A stretch of 64,000 nt of DNA from Halicephalobus mephisto (lineage: Eukaryota; Nematoda; Chromadorea; Rhabditida; Panagrolaimidae): positions 124,001 to 188,000 of the forward strand of contig SWDT01000224.1 in NCBI GenBank assembly GCA_009193035.1. Direction: 5' to 3'. The notes under the pieces are model-generated. The model searched no databases. It was not told where the DNA came from and saw only the letters and a program-made list of their open reading frames with translations. Of the stretch, positions 24,317-37,352 are shown in pieces. The translations under genes and the position numbers were made by a program. Position 1 is the stretch's first letter, and each line of letters begins with the position of its first letter.

Positions 24317-27300
24317 TCAAATGTAAAGTGATGCAGCAAACACAATGTCTCGTTTCAATTTCTTCCGCGCTTCTTCAAAAGTGGCTTGCATGGCTTCATT
24401 GCCGATAGAACATGCAGCTCCAACCATTTCTCTCAAAAGTTCTTCCAGACGACGTAAACAACGAATAATTGATCCTAAAAACAAAAAGCTACCAGTCATT
24501 CAACTAAATCCCAACATACCTTCAAAGATTTCAGTGGATGAACAAATATCACTAAAGTTTTGTCCTTCTATCCACTTGTAAACAATATCCATCACATGAG
24601 GACGGAAAGAACCAATGTATTCCTCAACATCCATTTCCAATCTAGCATCCAATGTAGCAGTAGCAATACGACGAGCATATCCTTGCATAGTCCTCAATGC
24701 ACCACTAAGTTCTTCAGCCAGTTGTGGAGAAGACGAATTCTCTTGACAAACGAAACAAGAAAGAAGAGCAGCAGCAGTAGGGGCATCCAATTCCTTGAAG
24801 ACATTTCCAAAGATCATTTCAGTCAATAGAAGTTCATCAGCTGCAGAAATCTCACAAGCCACTCTTCCCTACAAAATTAACCCCATACAGTAAATCTTAC
24901 AACTTTCCAAACCAACCTTTTGAGTAATAATGTCACCTTCAGTACAGTATTCCAAACGTCGAAGAACTCTTTTCCGTGCTTCCAATTCAGCTAACAAAGT
25001 TTCACTTTGTGCTTTTTTGAATTCCTGTTGAAGAGCTCGTAATTCCGCTTGAAGTTTCATTTTATCTTCATAACGTTGATAAATTTTCTTAAAGTTTGGA
25101 TCATGTCGAAGTTCATGATTAGCATAACGTTCTTTTAATTTCTTCAACGATTCATAATCTTCAATAAACTTCTTATCCTTGATCTTCATATTTTCAATCG
25201 GATGTAGATAAATGCTCTGATTTCCCACTCGTTGCAAAACACCATCAGTTTGTTTAGCAGCAGCCAATCTTTGTTCCGCAGTTTCAATCTTCTTTTCAGA
25301 AAACTTGATTAAAACCTTTGTAATTTCATCAATAGATTCAAAACTGAATAGAAGAACTTCAGCACAACAAGCAGCTTCCTTGTTGGCAGGAGGACGAACT
25401 CGATCCAAACAAGAAGGTCCACCTCTCACAGTTTCAGGATCACATTTGACGACAACTTTAACAAAATGATCACGTTCCGATTTCGTGGGATCAGGATTAT
25501 CCCTGGTTTCAGTTCCAATAACAGGACAATAACCGAAATCAATATCATTATGAATAATACGAATGATTCTTCCAACAGTAAGGTATGGTGCTGAATTTCT
25601 AGGTTCTCTAATCACAGCTTTAATAGAGCTGTCTACATTCTTAATCGTTTTCTCCAATTCAAAGAATCCATAAATGTCATTTTCACGAGGAACTTCAAAA
25701 TTCTTAATTTCTGCTTTCTTGAAAGCAATTTCTAAAATTCACCATTATTTCCACTACAAAATCTTAAAAACTCACTATTCGCCATTGCTGGAATGGTTTC
25801 TTGATTCTGGAAATGAAAGAAAGACTTCTTCAGAATGAAATCAGGTTCAACACCCTCAACTCTAAGCAAGTTTAAAATCATGTTGTAAGTAAGACGAAAT
25901 TGAGAATTAAGAGGATCAGCTTTTCCTTTAATTAAATTTTTCGCCACATCTGAACTCATAGCTTGATCACACATCAGAATAACAACACCTTTATCATCTT
26001 TTCCACGCCGTCCAGCACGTCCACTCATTTGAATATATTCACCACTTGTAATCCAACGATTATCCTTACCATCGAATTTACGAGCAGAAGTAAAAAGAAC
26101 AGTACGTGCAGGCATATTCAATCCCATGGCAAATGTTTCAGTAGCAAAAAGTACTTTGATTAATCCTTCACCGAAAAGCAATTCCACAACTTCTTTAAGA
26201 ATCGGAAGAAGACCAGAATGATGAACGCCAATGCCTCTTTTCAAGAAGGGCAATAGAGTAGTAACTTGTGGCAAAGCTCGATCTTCAGGCGTCAAAATCT
26301 CAATAGCCATATTAAAAACAGTCTCAACTGCTTTTTTACTGTTGAAATCCTTGTTGTAATCTACTTCTCTAAGTACATTAGCATATCCTTCACACTCCTT
26401 ACGGCTGAAAGAGAAGACAATACACGGCAACATATCCCTTTCCATAATGGTACGGATAATCACCGACACGTTGTTCTCTTGAGCAAGAGTAACTTTACGA
26501 GACTTCGAAGCAGCATCAGTCGAGTCATTGACACTCAAGCATGCCATAGCGTCGGCGAATTTACGTTCATTGAAAAATCCAGCAGTATTGACAACTTCAT
26601 AAAGACCTGCTCCATTGACCGGGAAAATAAAATGCTGAAGAGGAGTAGGACGATAATCAGTGTACACAACATGACATGGTTGATTATGAAGAGTACAGAT
26701 CCAGGAAGCAAATTGAGAAGCATTCGGAATAGTAGCGGAAAGGAAAACAAAGTGGACATTATGAGGAAGCATAATAATAGTTTCTTCCCAAACAACACCA
26801 CGTTCCTTGTCTCTCATGTAATGAACTTCATCAAAAATAACCCAGCCAATCTCATGCATCAACGGAGATCCTCGATAAAGCATACTTCGGAGAATTTCGG
26901 TTGTCATCACAATACAAGATGAATCTGGATTCAAAGTAACATCACCAGTCATCAAACCGACATCGCCAAATTGTTCATCCAATTCCCGATACTTTTGGTT
27001 ACTTAAAGCCTTGATAGGAGACGTATAAATAACTCTCTGTTTTTCCTTCAGTGCCAACGCAATTGCATAAAGAGCAACCACAGTTTTTCCCGCAGATGTG
27101 TGAGCAGAAACAAGAACAGATTGATTATTGTCAACACAATTAATAGCACGTTTCTGGAATTCATCGAGTTCAAAAGGAAATGATTTAGCAGGTTCTGTTT
27201 GACGTTCGAATAACTCCACTTCAACACCAACAGGAGCAACAACCTGAAAGCAAAGGTTTCAAAGTTCATTAGTAGTTTAAACCATACCTCATGGACACAA

Positions 27301-27527
27301 TTATCCGAAACATTGATGGTTTTCCTGTAGAAATTTGAAGGCATCTCGTTAATCTCCTCCGCATTTTCGGGATCAATAGAAACCAACTTCGCTTCAGACT
27401 GCAATAACTCAGGAAGAGGGGCTCCGGACCCAAGATGAGCCAGTAAATCGTCTAGTTCATTATCGCTTTCAGAAGCATCGCCATTGGCATCAACATCCTT
27501 GGTGGGATCTTTCTCGTCGCCGTTCAT
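24317..27527 (-). CDS. mtr-4: MTR4 exosome RNA helicase (SKI2-like)
   Basis: DExH RNA helicase that feeds RNA to the nuclear exosome as part of TRAMP-like complexes. Five exons (27288-27527, 25776-27243, 24917-25731, 24520-24868, 24317-24474) give 1009 residues. Visible motifs: Walker [13 protein letters not shown], motif [10 protein letters not shown], motif III SATIPN, motif [15 protein letters not shown], then the arch/KOW-like region and the C-terminal helical domain with [18 protein letters not shown] and the ending [11 protein letters not shown] that is near invariant in MTR4. Presence of the arch and the C-terminal signature separates it from plain SKI2. It begins 104 bases after the decarboxylase-like gene, with TTCCAG directly before the ATG, as in an SL2-type operon. 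Confidence 0.95.
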
Positions 27528-27631
27528 CTGGAACTAAAACTTAAGAAATGCCAGTAAACGAGAGAAAATATCAAAGCCGATCCAACGGCATTGTGAAACA
27601 CAAAAAAATCACTAAATCTTTATCCTAAATC
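27528..27631 (-). other. Intercistronic region, candidate operon
   Basis: Only 104 bases separate the stop of the decarboxylase-like gene from the ATG of mtr-4 on the same strand, and the sequence ends TTTTAGTTCCAG right at the ATG. Spacing and acceptor match nematode operon junctions that receive SL2. Confidence 0.6.
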
Positions 27632-28656
27632 TCATTTGTGTTTGATGTTTTTCTTCAATGCTGCCAAGTTATCAGGACCACCCCATACTTGAACAAATAC
27701 ATCTCGTTCTACGGCGTGCTTCTCCTCTGCACTCAAAACTTCACCAACGTTGTCGACCATTTGTTTGCATGAGCGAATGGCTCCAACGCTGGAAATCATG
27801 AATCATCAATGAAGTAAAACAAACCCTTACGTATTCTTCGTGAACCTTTTGAGATACTTATCGAACTCGGCATCTTCACTGTAGACAAAATTGATGAGGC
27901 CAAGTTTCTGAGCTCCTTCGGCAGAAAAGACAGACGAAGTCGCCAGAACCTCAACTGCTCTCGATCGACCAATAGCTTCGACGATTCTTGAAGCTCCTGC
28001 CCAGCCTGGAGAGATCCCCATTCTAGCTTGGACGAAACCAATTTGAGCTCCTTGTTTCGCTGTTCTGATGTCGCAAGCACAGTATATCTCCGTTCCTCCA
28101 CCAAGAACGAAACCTTTAGCATTCGCAATAGTCACCATTGGTAGTTTCTTGAGACGACGAAGATTTGATCCCATGAAAGTGTTCATCATATATCCATCGT
28201 TAGGGTTGGAGATCTAGAAGGGAAGTTAATTTAGGAGACATAAAATGACACTTACTTGCTGAACAAAGCTCAAATCTGCTCCGGAGCAGAAATCGCCCTT
28301 GGAGCCCTCGATAACGACGACTCTACCAGCATCCCAAGCACTTAACTCCTCGAGTACAGTGGAGAAATCGACCATCATCTTGCCTAAAGAAGGAAAACGA
28401 ATTTTCAATATATGGAATCCAACAAACCTGAGAAGGCGTTCTTCTTTCCATCGTGCTGAATGAGAACATTGGCAATGCCACTCTCGTCATCTCTCTTCAG
28501 AGTTACAGAGCCCCCAGTGAACTTACTGAGATATTCACGGGCTTTCTCAGGGGAGTAACTGGAACGCCAATCGGTTGATAGGCCTGAGAAGAAACTACAC
28601 TGTCAAAAGTTGGCAAATCAACTCTCACCCCGCACAAACCGTTTGGCTAGTAACAT
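27632..28656 (-). CDS. Enoyl-CoA hydratase family, ethylmalonyl-CoA decarboxylase (ECHDC1)-like
   Basis: Crotonase-fold protein. ECHDC1 enzymes remove ethylmalonyl-CoA formed by side reactions of acetyl-CoA carboxylase. Five exons (28629-28656, 28428-28583, 28256-28383, 27831-28213, 27632-27788) give 283 residues. The oxyanion-hole motifs are GDFCSGADLSFV and NAKGFVLGGGTEIYCACDIR, followed by RMGISPGWAGASRI, the SPGW block typical of ECHDC1 in place of the usual hydratase glutamates. The N-terminus (MLLAKRFVRGLSTDW) could be a short mitochondrial targeting signal, although human ECHDC1 is cytosolic. Other crotonase activities cannot be excluded. Confidence 0.8.
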
Positions 28657-30053
28657 CGTCAACCTAGTAGTATTCCTAAGAAGAAAAAATAAAAAATACC
28701 ATGTGCAAAATTTACGGATAAAAATGCAAGAAATCGTAAGGCACTCTGAAGTCAAACTCAAATTTTGAAAATGCGAATTTTTCGTTGTGGGATTGGTTCT
28801 CGCCGGCTCTGCTCTTTTGAATGCTTTGGTTTTTCTGGTAATTTTAATAATGAAATAGAATAAACTGGCATTGATTCGAAAATCTGTATTTCGAAATTTC
28901 AAAAAAATAAGATTTTTTTACACTTTATCTTTTTTTCTGAATTTTGTTGAAAATTTCGAAATTATTCTTTTTGGGTAATTCTGATTTTCCTGGGTTTACT
29001 TCCCCTTCAGATACGTAGTTTTTCAATCTGTTTCATGTCTGAAGCTTGATTCTTCCGACCTTGTTATTTCACTTTTATTGCTTTTTCTAGATTTCCTTGT
29101 TTTCCTGTTCTTTGGATCTATCCTTACTTGTTTCTGGTTCTACTTCCGTATCCGTTGGATTTAATTCAGCATCAGTTTTACCCAGATAATTGGTTTAACG
29201 ACTTTATAAAAAAGTTAATTAAAAATGTTGTTTTAATTTGTATTTATTTCTTGCTTTCGGCGTCAATGTTGATCTTCTGAACATGATTGAGTTTATTTAT
29301 TTAAAATTTCGAAATTTGGCAGGAACTAAAAACAGTGTCTTCTGGTTTCTAACGGATAGTGACTGATGTTGATTTCGAAAGTAAAAGTATCAATTAAATT
29401 TCTGATTATTCAAGTACAAAATCGATGTAGAAATTCTTCATTACCGTTGTGCAAAAGAGAAAAGACAACAAAAATAACTATTCCAGCTACAGTAAGACAG
29501 CTGATTGATGTGCAGAGGCTTTCGTTTTGGGACTACGTGAGAGGTGGGAAAATTAACTATTTGATACATCAATGACACATCAAATAAAAGATTCAACTCA
29601 CAACTTTATTCCAGCTACAGTAGGACGATTGATGCGTAGACCATTTTCCTTTGAGATTATGACTTCGAAATTGGTTTTGCTGCAGCAGCGTGGAATGTGG
29701 ATCTAAAACTTACTTGTGTAGATTCATTCATGTGAAATACCTAAATTTTAAAATAGGGAAAGTAGAATAAAACGAATAAGGAAGAAGATAATTTTTGCAC
29801 TTTGAAATTGATGAACTACTTTGAGTAAAGTTGTAATCAGAATCTTAAGGAACTACTCTCAAGAACTTAGAAAGTAGTAAATTACCGGATCTGGACATTA
29901 AAGTTGAGCAAGTCAAAGTTGTTGTTTCCTATATAAGATGATCACCATTCCAAACAACTGAGAGCAAATCCTCATACTGTAGATTCCTTAAAAACATTAA
30001 ATCTTATTCACCTGGAATTTTCACGTCTATCCCGGAATCCTGGACGTTATTTT

Positions 30054-30254
30054 TGTTGAATCCTGACAATGTTAGGATAAAAAACAAGCTTATATTAATA
30101 GTCTTTACTCAACAACAAGGCACAGACAACAATTATATACCTCACCACACAACACAACCGAGGATCTCACTCATGCTCTACAGTATCCTATACTCCCTGA
30201 TATTCAGGCTACCTCTTCAAGTCCTCTCTTCCTAGTACAGTTTCTGTCCCAACA
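30054..30254 (-). mobile_element. Solo-LTR-like element, copy 1
   Basis: On the minus strand it starts TGTTGGGACAGAAAC and ends GGATTCAACA, so it has the TG..CA ends and the short terminal inverted repeat of an LTR. An internal TATATAAT and a TGTCTGTGCC block resemble promoter and R regions. Two relatives lie at 44859-45072 and 56541-56687. I see no primer-binding site, polypurine tract, coding region or clear target-site duplication, so it is probably a solo LTR. Confidence 0.6.
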
Positions 30255-30954
30255 GACAGAATCTATTTCCTTTGATTTTCGATTATCAAAGCTCAATATC
30301 AGACAGTTCTTAAATTATATCGTATCTCAAGGACCCGAATCTGACAAGAGAATTTCCCGATTTCACAATGATAGATAGGATTCCGTCAGTACTATGGGTT
30401 CCAGTTCTATAAGGAATTATAAAATTTTCGGAGAAGTAATTCCGTAGTCTTCTTGAAACAACCTTGATTATTAGTTCCTGCGGAGTTACTATAAACAATT
30501 GCAGGAATTTTTCTTGAGATTCTGTCATTTAGTGGTTGAAGTAACTTTTTCTGATTGATGGCCTGCGAACCTAGAGGCGCCGAGGAGATTGTACGTTTCC
30601 CTGCATCTGGGTTCATTCCTGTTTTTTGTTTTAATATTCGTTTTTTGATGAGTAAGTCGGACGACTTCTAGAGAGGCATGATTGATCGACTGTGGGGCGT
30701 CCCTGATTTGATTTTGGTTTTGTGATTCGATCAATGGAACGGAAGGTTCTGAAGTTTTCAAAAGCGACTTGGAGGTGAGTATTTCGAATTATCAAAGATT
30801 TAAAATATATTAAAACAATTATTAGGCAGTTGTTTGCGTAATATTGACCTGACCGTGGGTGGAGTCTTTGTTCTTCCCAAACCCCGTCATGTTTAACGTC
30901 ATTCTTTTATAACATTGATAATAGGTGAACACAGTTAGTGGCACTCCCTGGGTT

Positions 30955-31130
30955 CTCCTGGCGGCGCAGTGGCTAGTGTTTTTGACTCCCATTTGTGCGG
31001 CTCAGGTTCGGTTTTTGGCAGAACGCAGATTTCTGGAATAACCCTGTATTAGGGATATATTTCCTTGACGTTTCGAGCGAATTCTGCGTTATCGCGGATA
31101 ACACCATGATGAAGGAACAGATAGGGGCAC
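30955..31130 (+). repeat. tRNA-derived, SINE-like sequence
   Basis: Contains an A-box-like GGCGCAGTGGCTAGTG and a B-box-like GGTTCGGTTTTTGG at the spacing of a tRNA gene, followed by non-tRNA sequence. The arms do not pair as a functional tRNA. It may be a degenerate tRNA or a SINE head; a second example is near 40.9 kb. Confidence 0.35.
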
Positions 31131-31499
31131 TCCTTATCACTTGGCCAGGACAATTGATCGAGGCGTGGGCTTGATCGTTTTCCCGACAAAAGCAGTGCTC
31201 CTCTTCCTTCTGCCCGTCTCTGCGCATTCAAAAGAAACACGTGAGACAAGTTTGTTACTTCAAAAAGTGATCGAAAAATTCATTGTCTCGGCCCTTCTGT
31301 GTCTTTTTCTGTTTTTCTCTTGAAACGTATATTGATCGATTTTCTTTTAGGTTTATTGTCTAGTTATATTTTTACCAGGAGAAATTTTCATTTTTTGGAT
31401 TATTCATCGAGTACTTGGCGGACTTTTTGGAAAAGTTGCTGATAATTACTTTCCCAGGATTGAATGGAGATACTGTCCCGGCTGAATAAAACAGAGATA

Positions 31500-33256
<1,757 letters not shown>

Positions 33257-33436
33257 AAAATTAAAAATTTCGTAAGTCGTTGATTTGATGCGTTTGTGTT
33301 TTTGCTTTTTATTTTTTAAATTTTTACTAACATCACAAACGCACAATCACGACTGCCTTCTTTTTAAAATTAAAATCACTTTTAGTACAGCGCTTCCTAA
33401 TCGAATCAATTTTATTTTTTTCAACCTGTATCTTGA

Positions 33437-33565
<129 letters not shown>

Positions 33566-33676
33566 CTACTGGCCAAGTTTCCAACGTTACATTCTAGTGA
33601 AATCATAAATATTTACGAAAACAATGAATCATTCTCTTCCCGGTTGTGATAGATACTCCACCTTTCAAGAGTGGCA

Positions 33677-33682
33677 AATAAA
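33677..33682 (+). terminator. Poly(A) signal AATAAA of KLF gene
   Basis: AATAAA about 110 bases after the isoform B stop; none is visible between the two alternative last exons. Confidence 0.6.
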
Positions 33683-33710
33683 GTAATAACAGCAAATCTC
33701 AAAAACATTA

Positions 33711-33965
33711 CTATTTTTGATTGTTTTTCTTTTCCACAGTAACCGGTATTGGACATGGATCTGCAATTCTGGGAAAGACAGGGATGAACGGATTATGGTA
33801 ATTAGAGTTAAGGAGCTGAACAGCGTAGGAAGTTTCATGAGCAGGACCTGATTGTCGTTGTTGGAAGACTTTCTCTGTTGAACTCGACTGACCCGCATAA
33901 GTATTTCCCTTCAGCATCATATTCCTTGTTCTGTTGACTCCATCGTATGGCTTCGGTCTGTTCAT
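33711..33965 (-). CDS. 84-residue protein, unknown, candidate operon partner of eIF2B-epsilon
   Basis: Single-exon frame beginning MNRPKPYDGVNRTRNMMLKG and ending with a lysine-rich tail. It is hydrophilic, without signal peptide or cysteines, and has a Pro/Phe-rich stretch (NPFIPVFPRIADPCPIP). Support comes from context: it begins 131 bases after the eIF2B-epsilon stop on the same strand, and its ATG follows AAGTCAG, a possible trans-splice acceptor. No family recognised; a chance frame cannot be excluded. Confidence 0.5.
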   Translation of the reverse strand: MNRPKPYDGVNRTRNMMLKGNTYAGQSSSTEKVFQQRQSGPAHETSYAVQLLNSNYHNPFIPVFPRIADPCPIPVTVEKKNNQK

Positions 33966-34096
33966 CTTCTGACTTAAATATAAAAATCACTAAAAATCAA
34001 AACCCAAAAAATATAAAATCGAATAAAACGAAAAATTCACCAACAACTAATATAAAACAACTTTATCAACCATTCATGAAATTAATTCAACAATTA

Positions 34097-36277
34097 CTAC
34101 GCATCATCAGAATCGTCTGTTTCCTCTTCAGAATCTGATTGTTGCAGAACCTCAATAGCCATTTGTGCTTTTTCCTTGATTTTCGACCCATCTTGCAACC
34201 CTTGATTCCAAGAAAAGACCACATCTTCACTAAACTCATCAATTTCATTATAAACCATCATGATCAAACTCGGCAACAACGCCAAAACTGTGTCATTGTC
34301 TGCAGCAGCTTCTTCCAGTGCCACAAGTAGTTGAACTTTGTTCTTTTCTGGTCTATAATAATTATTCCACACTAATTTCCAATCAGTAAATAGTTTTTCA
34401 ACTTCTACCACTTTTTTCTTGATGTCTAATTTCGAATTAAATACAGGCATCGACAAGAAGCATAAAAACACGCCTTTGGCTACATCTTCTTGACAAACAT
34501 TGTAAGCCAACTTTGATGCATTGATTTCCATAATTAACTTCTGAAGCATCTGAGAATCCTTTCGATCTGCAGACTTAAATATATCCATCATACTGTCTTG
34601 AACTTCCGTCAAGAACGTTTTGAAATAGTAATCCGAATTAAGAATGACATCAGCCTGAACCGGTCCGTCTATCACATCCTCACCTTCATTAGCATCAATT
34701 GAAACACTACCGTGTCCACTAACTACAGAATGGGAAGAAGCAGTACGTTCACGACGTGCTTGTCTGAAGGAGTGGGAGCGTTTCCAAAAGTGACCACTTG
34801 CTTCATCCTTTAGTTTCCAAATAAAGTACCCTGAAAACTGAAAATGAACAAGATTCTAGAAATGACACGAACCTCTCTCTCCATCTTCTATGACTTTAAT
34901 GTCATCATTGTCTTCAGGGGGAGGAGAAGCCATAATCGCCGAATGGGAATAAATCCGAACTCCATCAGGAATGACAACGTTTGATCCGATCACTGTTTTT
35001 GCTCCTATATTGACATTCTTCCCAATCGTCACGTTGTCTCCAATGACTGCTCCGTTAATTATAGAACCTGTACCAACCTTGAAATTATGACCAGCAATGA
35101 CACTGTGCAGTTTAACCTCATTTTCCACAACTCCGAAGCTACCCATAGTCACATCCACGAGCTCAGCAGAACTTGAAATGTTCGTTTGTCTTCCTAGGAC
35201 AGTTCCTTGAGCGTTCGACGGAGCTTCTTCATTTCTAGGAACATAGACATGCATTCTGTGATACCTCAGGGGAATTTTGTTGGCGAAAACTCTTGCTGGG
35301 AGATTGTCGTAAGCCAAAGGGTAGCACCATCGATGAATCAACAGCCTCTGAGCTCTCAATAAAGAACCGTAATCACTAACAGTAAAGGCAACAACGTCTT
35401 CTGGCAAGATTTCAACATGTATTGTCTGGCAATGAACCTCCTCGTTGACAAGAATTTCCGAAATAACCTCACTCATGTGCTCAAGGTCAAAGTTATCACT
35501 GAATTGATGGAGGACTTCCGTGGAACAGAGGGCAATACCGCAATAAGCCAAGTCACCACGGATTGTCACTTGGTTTGTGAACATCCTCTTCGAAATGTTG
35601 GCTCCTGGTTTGTCTTTTCTACTCTGATGCATGATCAATTTCCCGGATTCCGTTTCAAATCCACAGAAACGCGAATCGCCAGATATCTGGAGGGAATACA
35701 GCAACGACATAACACAGTGCTTATCCTTCTTCCTCAACGCTCTGGAAAATAAGTTCTTTAGGATCCAGGAAATACTACAAACCTGAAGGACTCAATCTGG
35801 GCAGAGAGGTTAGATGAACAGAAGGTAGCCAAATTTTCAATCAACATAAACTCGCCATTGGACAGCAATCCTCTACTCTCGACTTCTCGAATGATTTGAC
35901 CAGTACTATTGCAATTTTTGCACAGAACGGCTCTGAAGGATTTGAAGTTGTATGCCCATTTCCTGCAATGACATGACTAGACAGGAAGCAAATGGATGAA
36001 ACGAACCTCTGACATTCTGCCAAGTCTTCCTCGCTCATAGTCGCTGAAACAATGAGGATATGGGGATAATTCGGCGTGCCTATCAAGCTGATCCAATCCA
36101 GAGCAAGATCCAGAAGCTGGATACCGGCCAACTGCCACTTTCCCTGGAAAATCCATATATGAAAATTCGAAAGATAAAGCAAACCCATGGAGTGTTGATT
36201 GTGATCGGAGCGAAATGGGAATCGTAATTATCCGCAATCAACACGATTGTGAACTTGTCCTCTTGGTTATTGGACAT
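34097..36277 (-). CDS. eif-2Bepsilon: Translation initiation factor eIF2B subunit epsilon
   Basis: Catalytic subunit of the guanine-nucleotide exchange factor for eIF2. Five exons (36185-36277, 36007-36143, 35783-35962, 34873-35741, 34097-34830) give 670 residues. The N-terminal nucleotidyltransferase-like domain is recognisable (TIVLIADNYDSHFAPI, NTPW, LLDLALDWISLIGT); a left-handed beta-helix follows (VIAGHNFKVGTGSIINGAVI, GDNVTIGKNVNIGAKTVI) with hexapeptide repeats; and the C-terminal W2/eIF5C HEAT-like domain ends in the acidic/aromatic region SDSEEETDDSDDA that binds eIF2. All three domains together indicate epsilon rather than gamma. A small gene lies 131 bases downstream on the same strand. 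Confidence 0.92.
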
Positions 36278-36781
36278 TGTTGACGAAGATTTAAAAATTT
36301 CCAGAAGATTGAATCGACCATAAAGTTCGAGCACTGATGCAATTTGTGAAGGAACTCATTCGTGGCGAGAGCACATCGAGCAGACTGGTCCAAGTCTCGC
36401 CAGCCGGTCGATCGACTGCCTTCTTCTGGATCGGGTTTCGCGCGGGACCTGCTGTTGATTAATCTACTTCCTTTGTTATGTCATCACAATATATGTACAG
36501 AGTACTACTATATGATCACAATCATTAAGAAGTTTTAAAATACATTAATTCTTGGTGGAGTTTGAAACTGTAGACTTGGACTTGTTTATCCCCAAAACAC
36601 AAATGCCCTCAAGCTTTATTTGTCTGGCTGTTGTTGATTTTTCATGATATTAACATGTACTGTTATAAAATACTCTTGGTTTTTACTTTTTTCAAGTCAA
36701 AATCTCAAGTAAACAATCTTCATGCTTGGCACGTACGCGTTTTATTTTTTATCCGTTTATTCCCGAAAGTACAATACTACT
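36278..36781. other. Spacer between eIF2B-epsilon and oig-4
   Basis: About 500 bases. A GC-richer block at 36340-36460 lies just upstream of the eIF2B-epsilon start and is probably its promoter. No gene or repeat is seen. Confidence 0.4.
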
Positions 36782-37351
36782 TTAATACGTAAACTCTGCT
36801 TTGAAGTTCTTCGCCATGACTCCGTGTTGATTATTTGCGACACAGGCGTAGATTCCTTGATCGCCCATTAGCGCTGGATCGATTTCCAACTTTGACCACA
36901 TCTCGTTTGTGCCTATCGGTTTCTCGTAGTACTGAAAAAAAGTATAAATTTTTTATATATGAACCTTACATGAGTGTTCATCTTTGGCTGCATTTCAGCT
37001 CCTTCTTTGAACCACTTTATCATAGGTCTAGGGTCTCCTTTGGCCCGACAGATTAGGATCAGCTTGTAACCCAGTCTGAATATCTGACTAAAATGAGATC
37101 CGGTGATTATATGGGCGCTCTGGAAATGTCGTGTGAATTTTACTCGTAAATTTGTAGCTTACTCGGTTATCAGCCAGTTGAGTCTGGATTAGTGAAAATT
37201 CCGCGACTTGAGCGAACTGCAGGTTGCTTTTGCCTTTTCCTTTCCCGCCTCTTCGTCCTCCTCGACCATCACAAACCGGCATTAGAACCAAAATGGCAAC
37301 GATAATAACTAGGAAACCCCATCGAACGATGTACCTTGTCGAAAAGCTCAT
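36782..37351 (-). CDS. oig-4: One-immunoglobulin-domain secreted protein OIG-4
   Basis: Small secreted protein with a single Ig domain; in C. elegans OIG-4 stabilises acetylcholine-receptor complexes at neuromuscular junctions. Three exons (37163-37351, 36970-37119, 36782-36931) give 162 residues. The N-terminus is a signal sequence (WGFLVIIVAILVLMPVCDG), followed by a basic Gly/Arg/Lys stretch. The I-set Ig domain has its two cysteines in KLILICRAKGDPRP and GIYACVANN, the tryptophan in IKWFKEG, and the DQGIYAC motif. The overall match, including the tail HGVMAKNFKAEFTY, supports the symbol. ATG 37351 is the only Met that leaves a full signal peptide; it overlaps the start codon of the divergent zinc-finger gene. 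Confidence 0.85.
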
Positions 37352-37352
37352 G

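Larger units (their letters stand above)
28657..31499. other. Large repeat-bearing spacer
   Basis: Nearly 3 kb without a supported gene. It contains a direct repeat (ATTCCAGCTACAGTA at 29480 and 29609), a solo-LTR-like element at 30054-30254, three mutually overlapping minus frames at 30310-30761, and a tRNA-like/SINE-like stretch near 30960-31130. Part is likely the promoter of the downstream KLF gene. Confidence 0.4.

Noticed and set aside
26266..26922. 218-codon plus-strand frame inside mtr-4
   Set aside because: Antisense shadow of the helicase exon.
30310..30761. Three overlapping minus frames beside the solo-LTR-like element
   Set aside because: Checked as possible gag remnant; they are in different frames, short, and show no retroelement motif.
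31141..31323. Plus-strand frame with a hydrophobic start upstream of KLF
   Set aside because: Ends without a useful donor, overlaps a SINE-like region, and does not connect in frame to the KLF exons.
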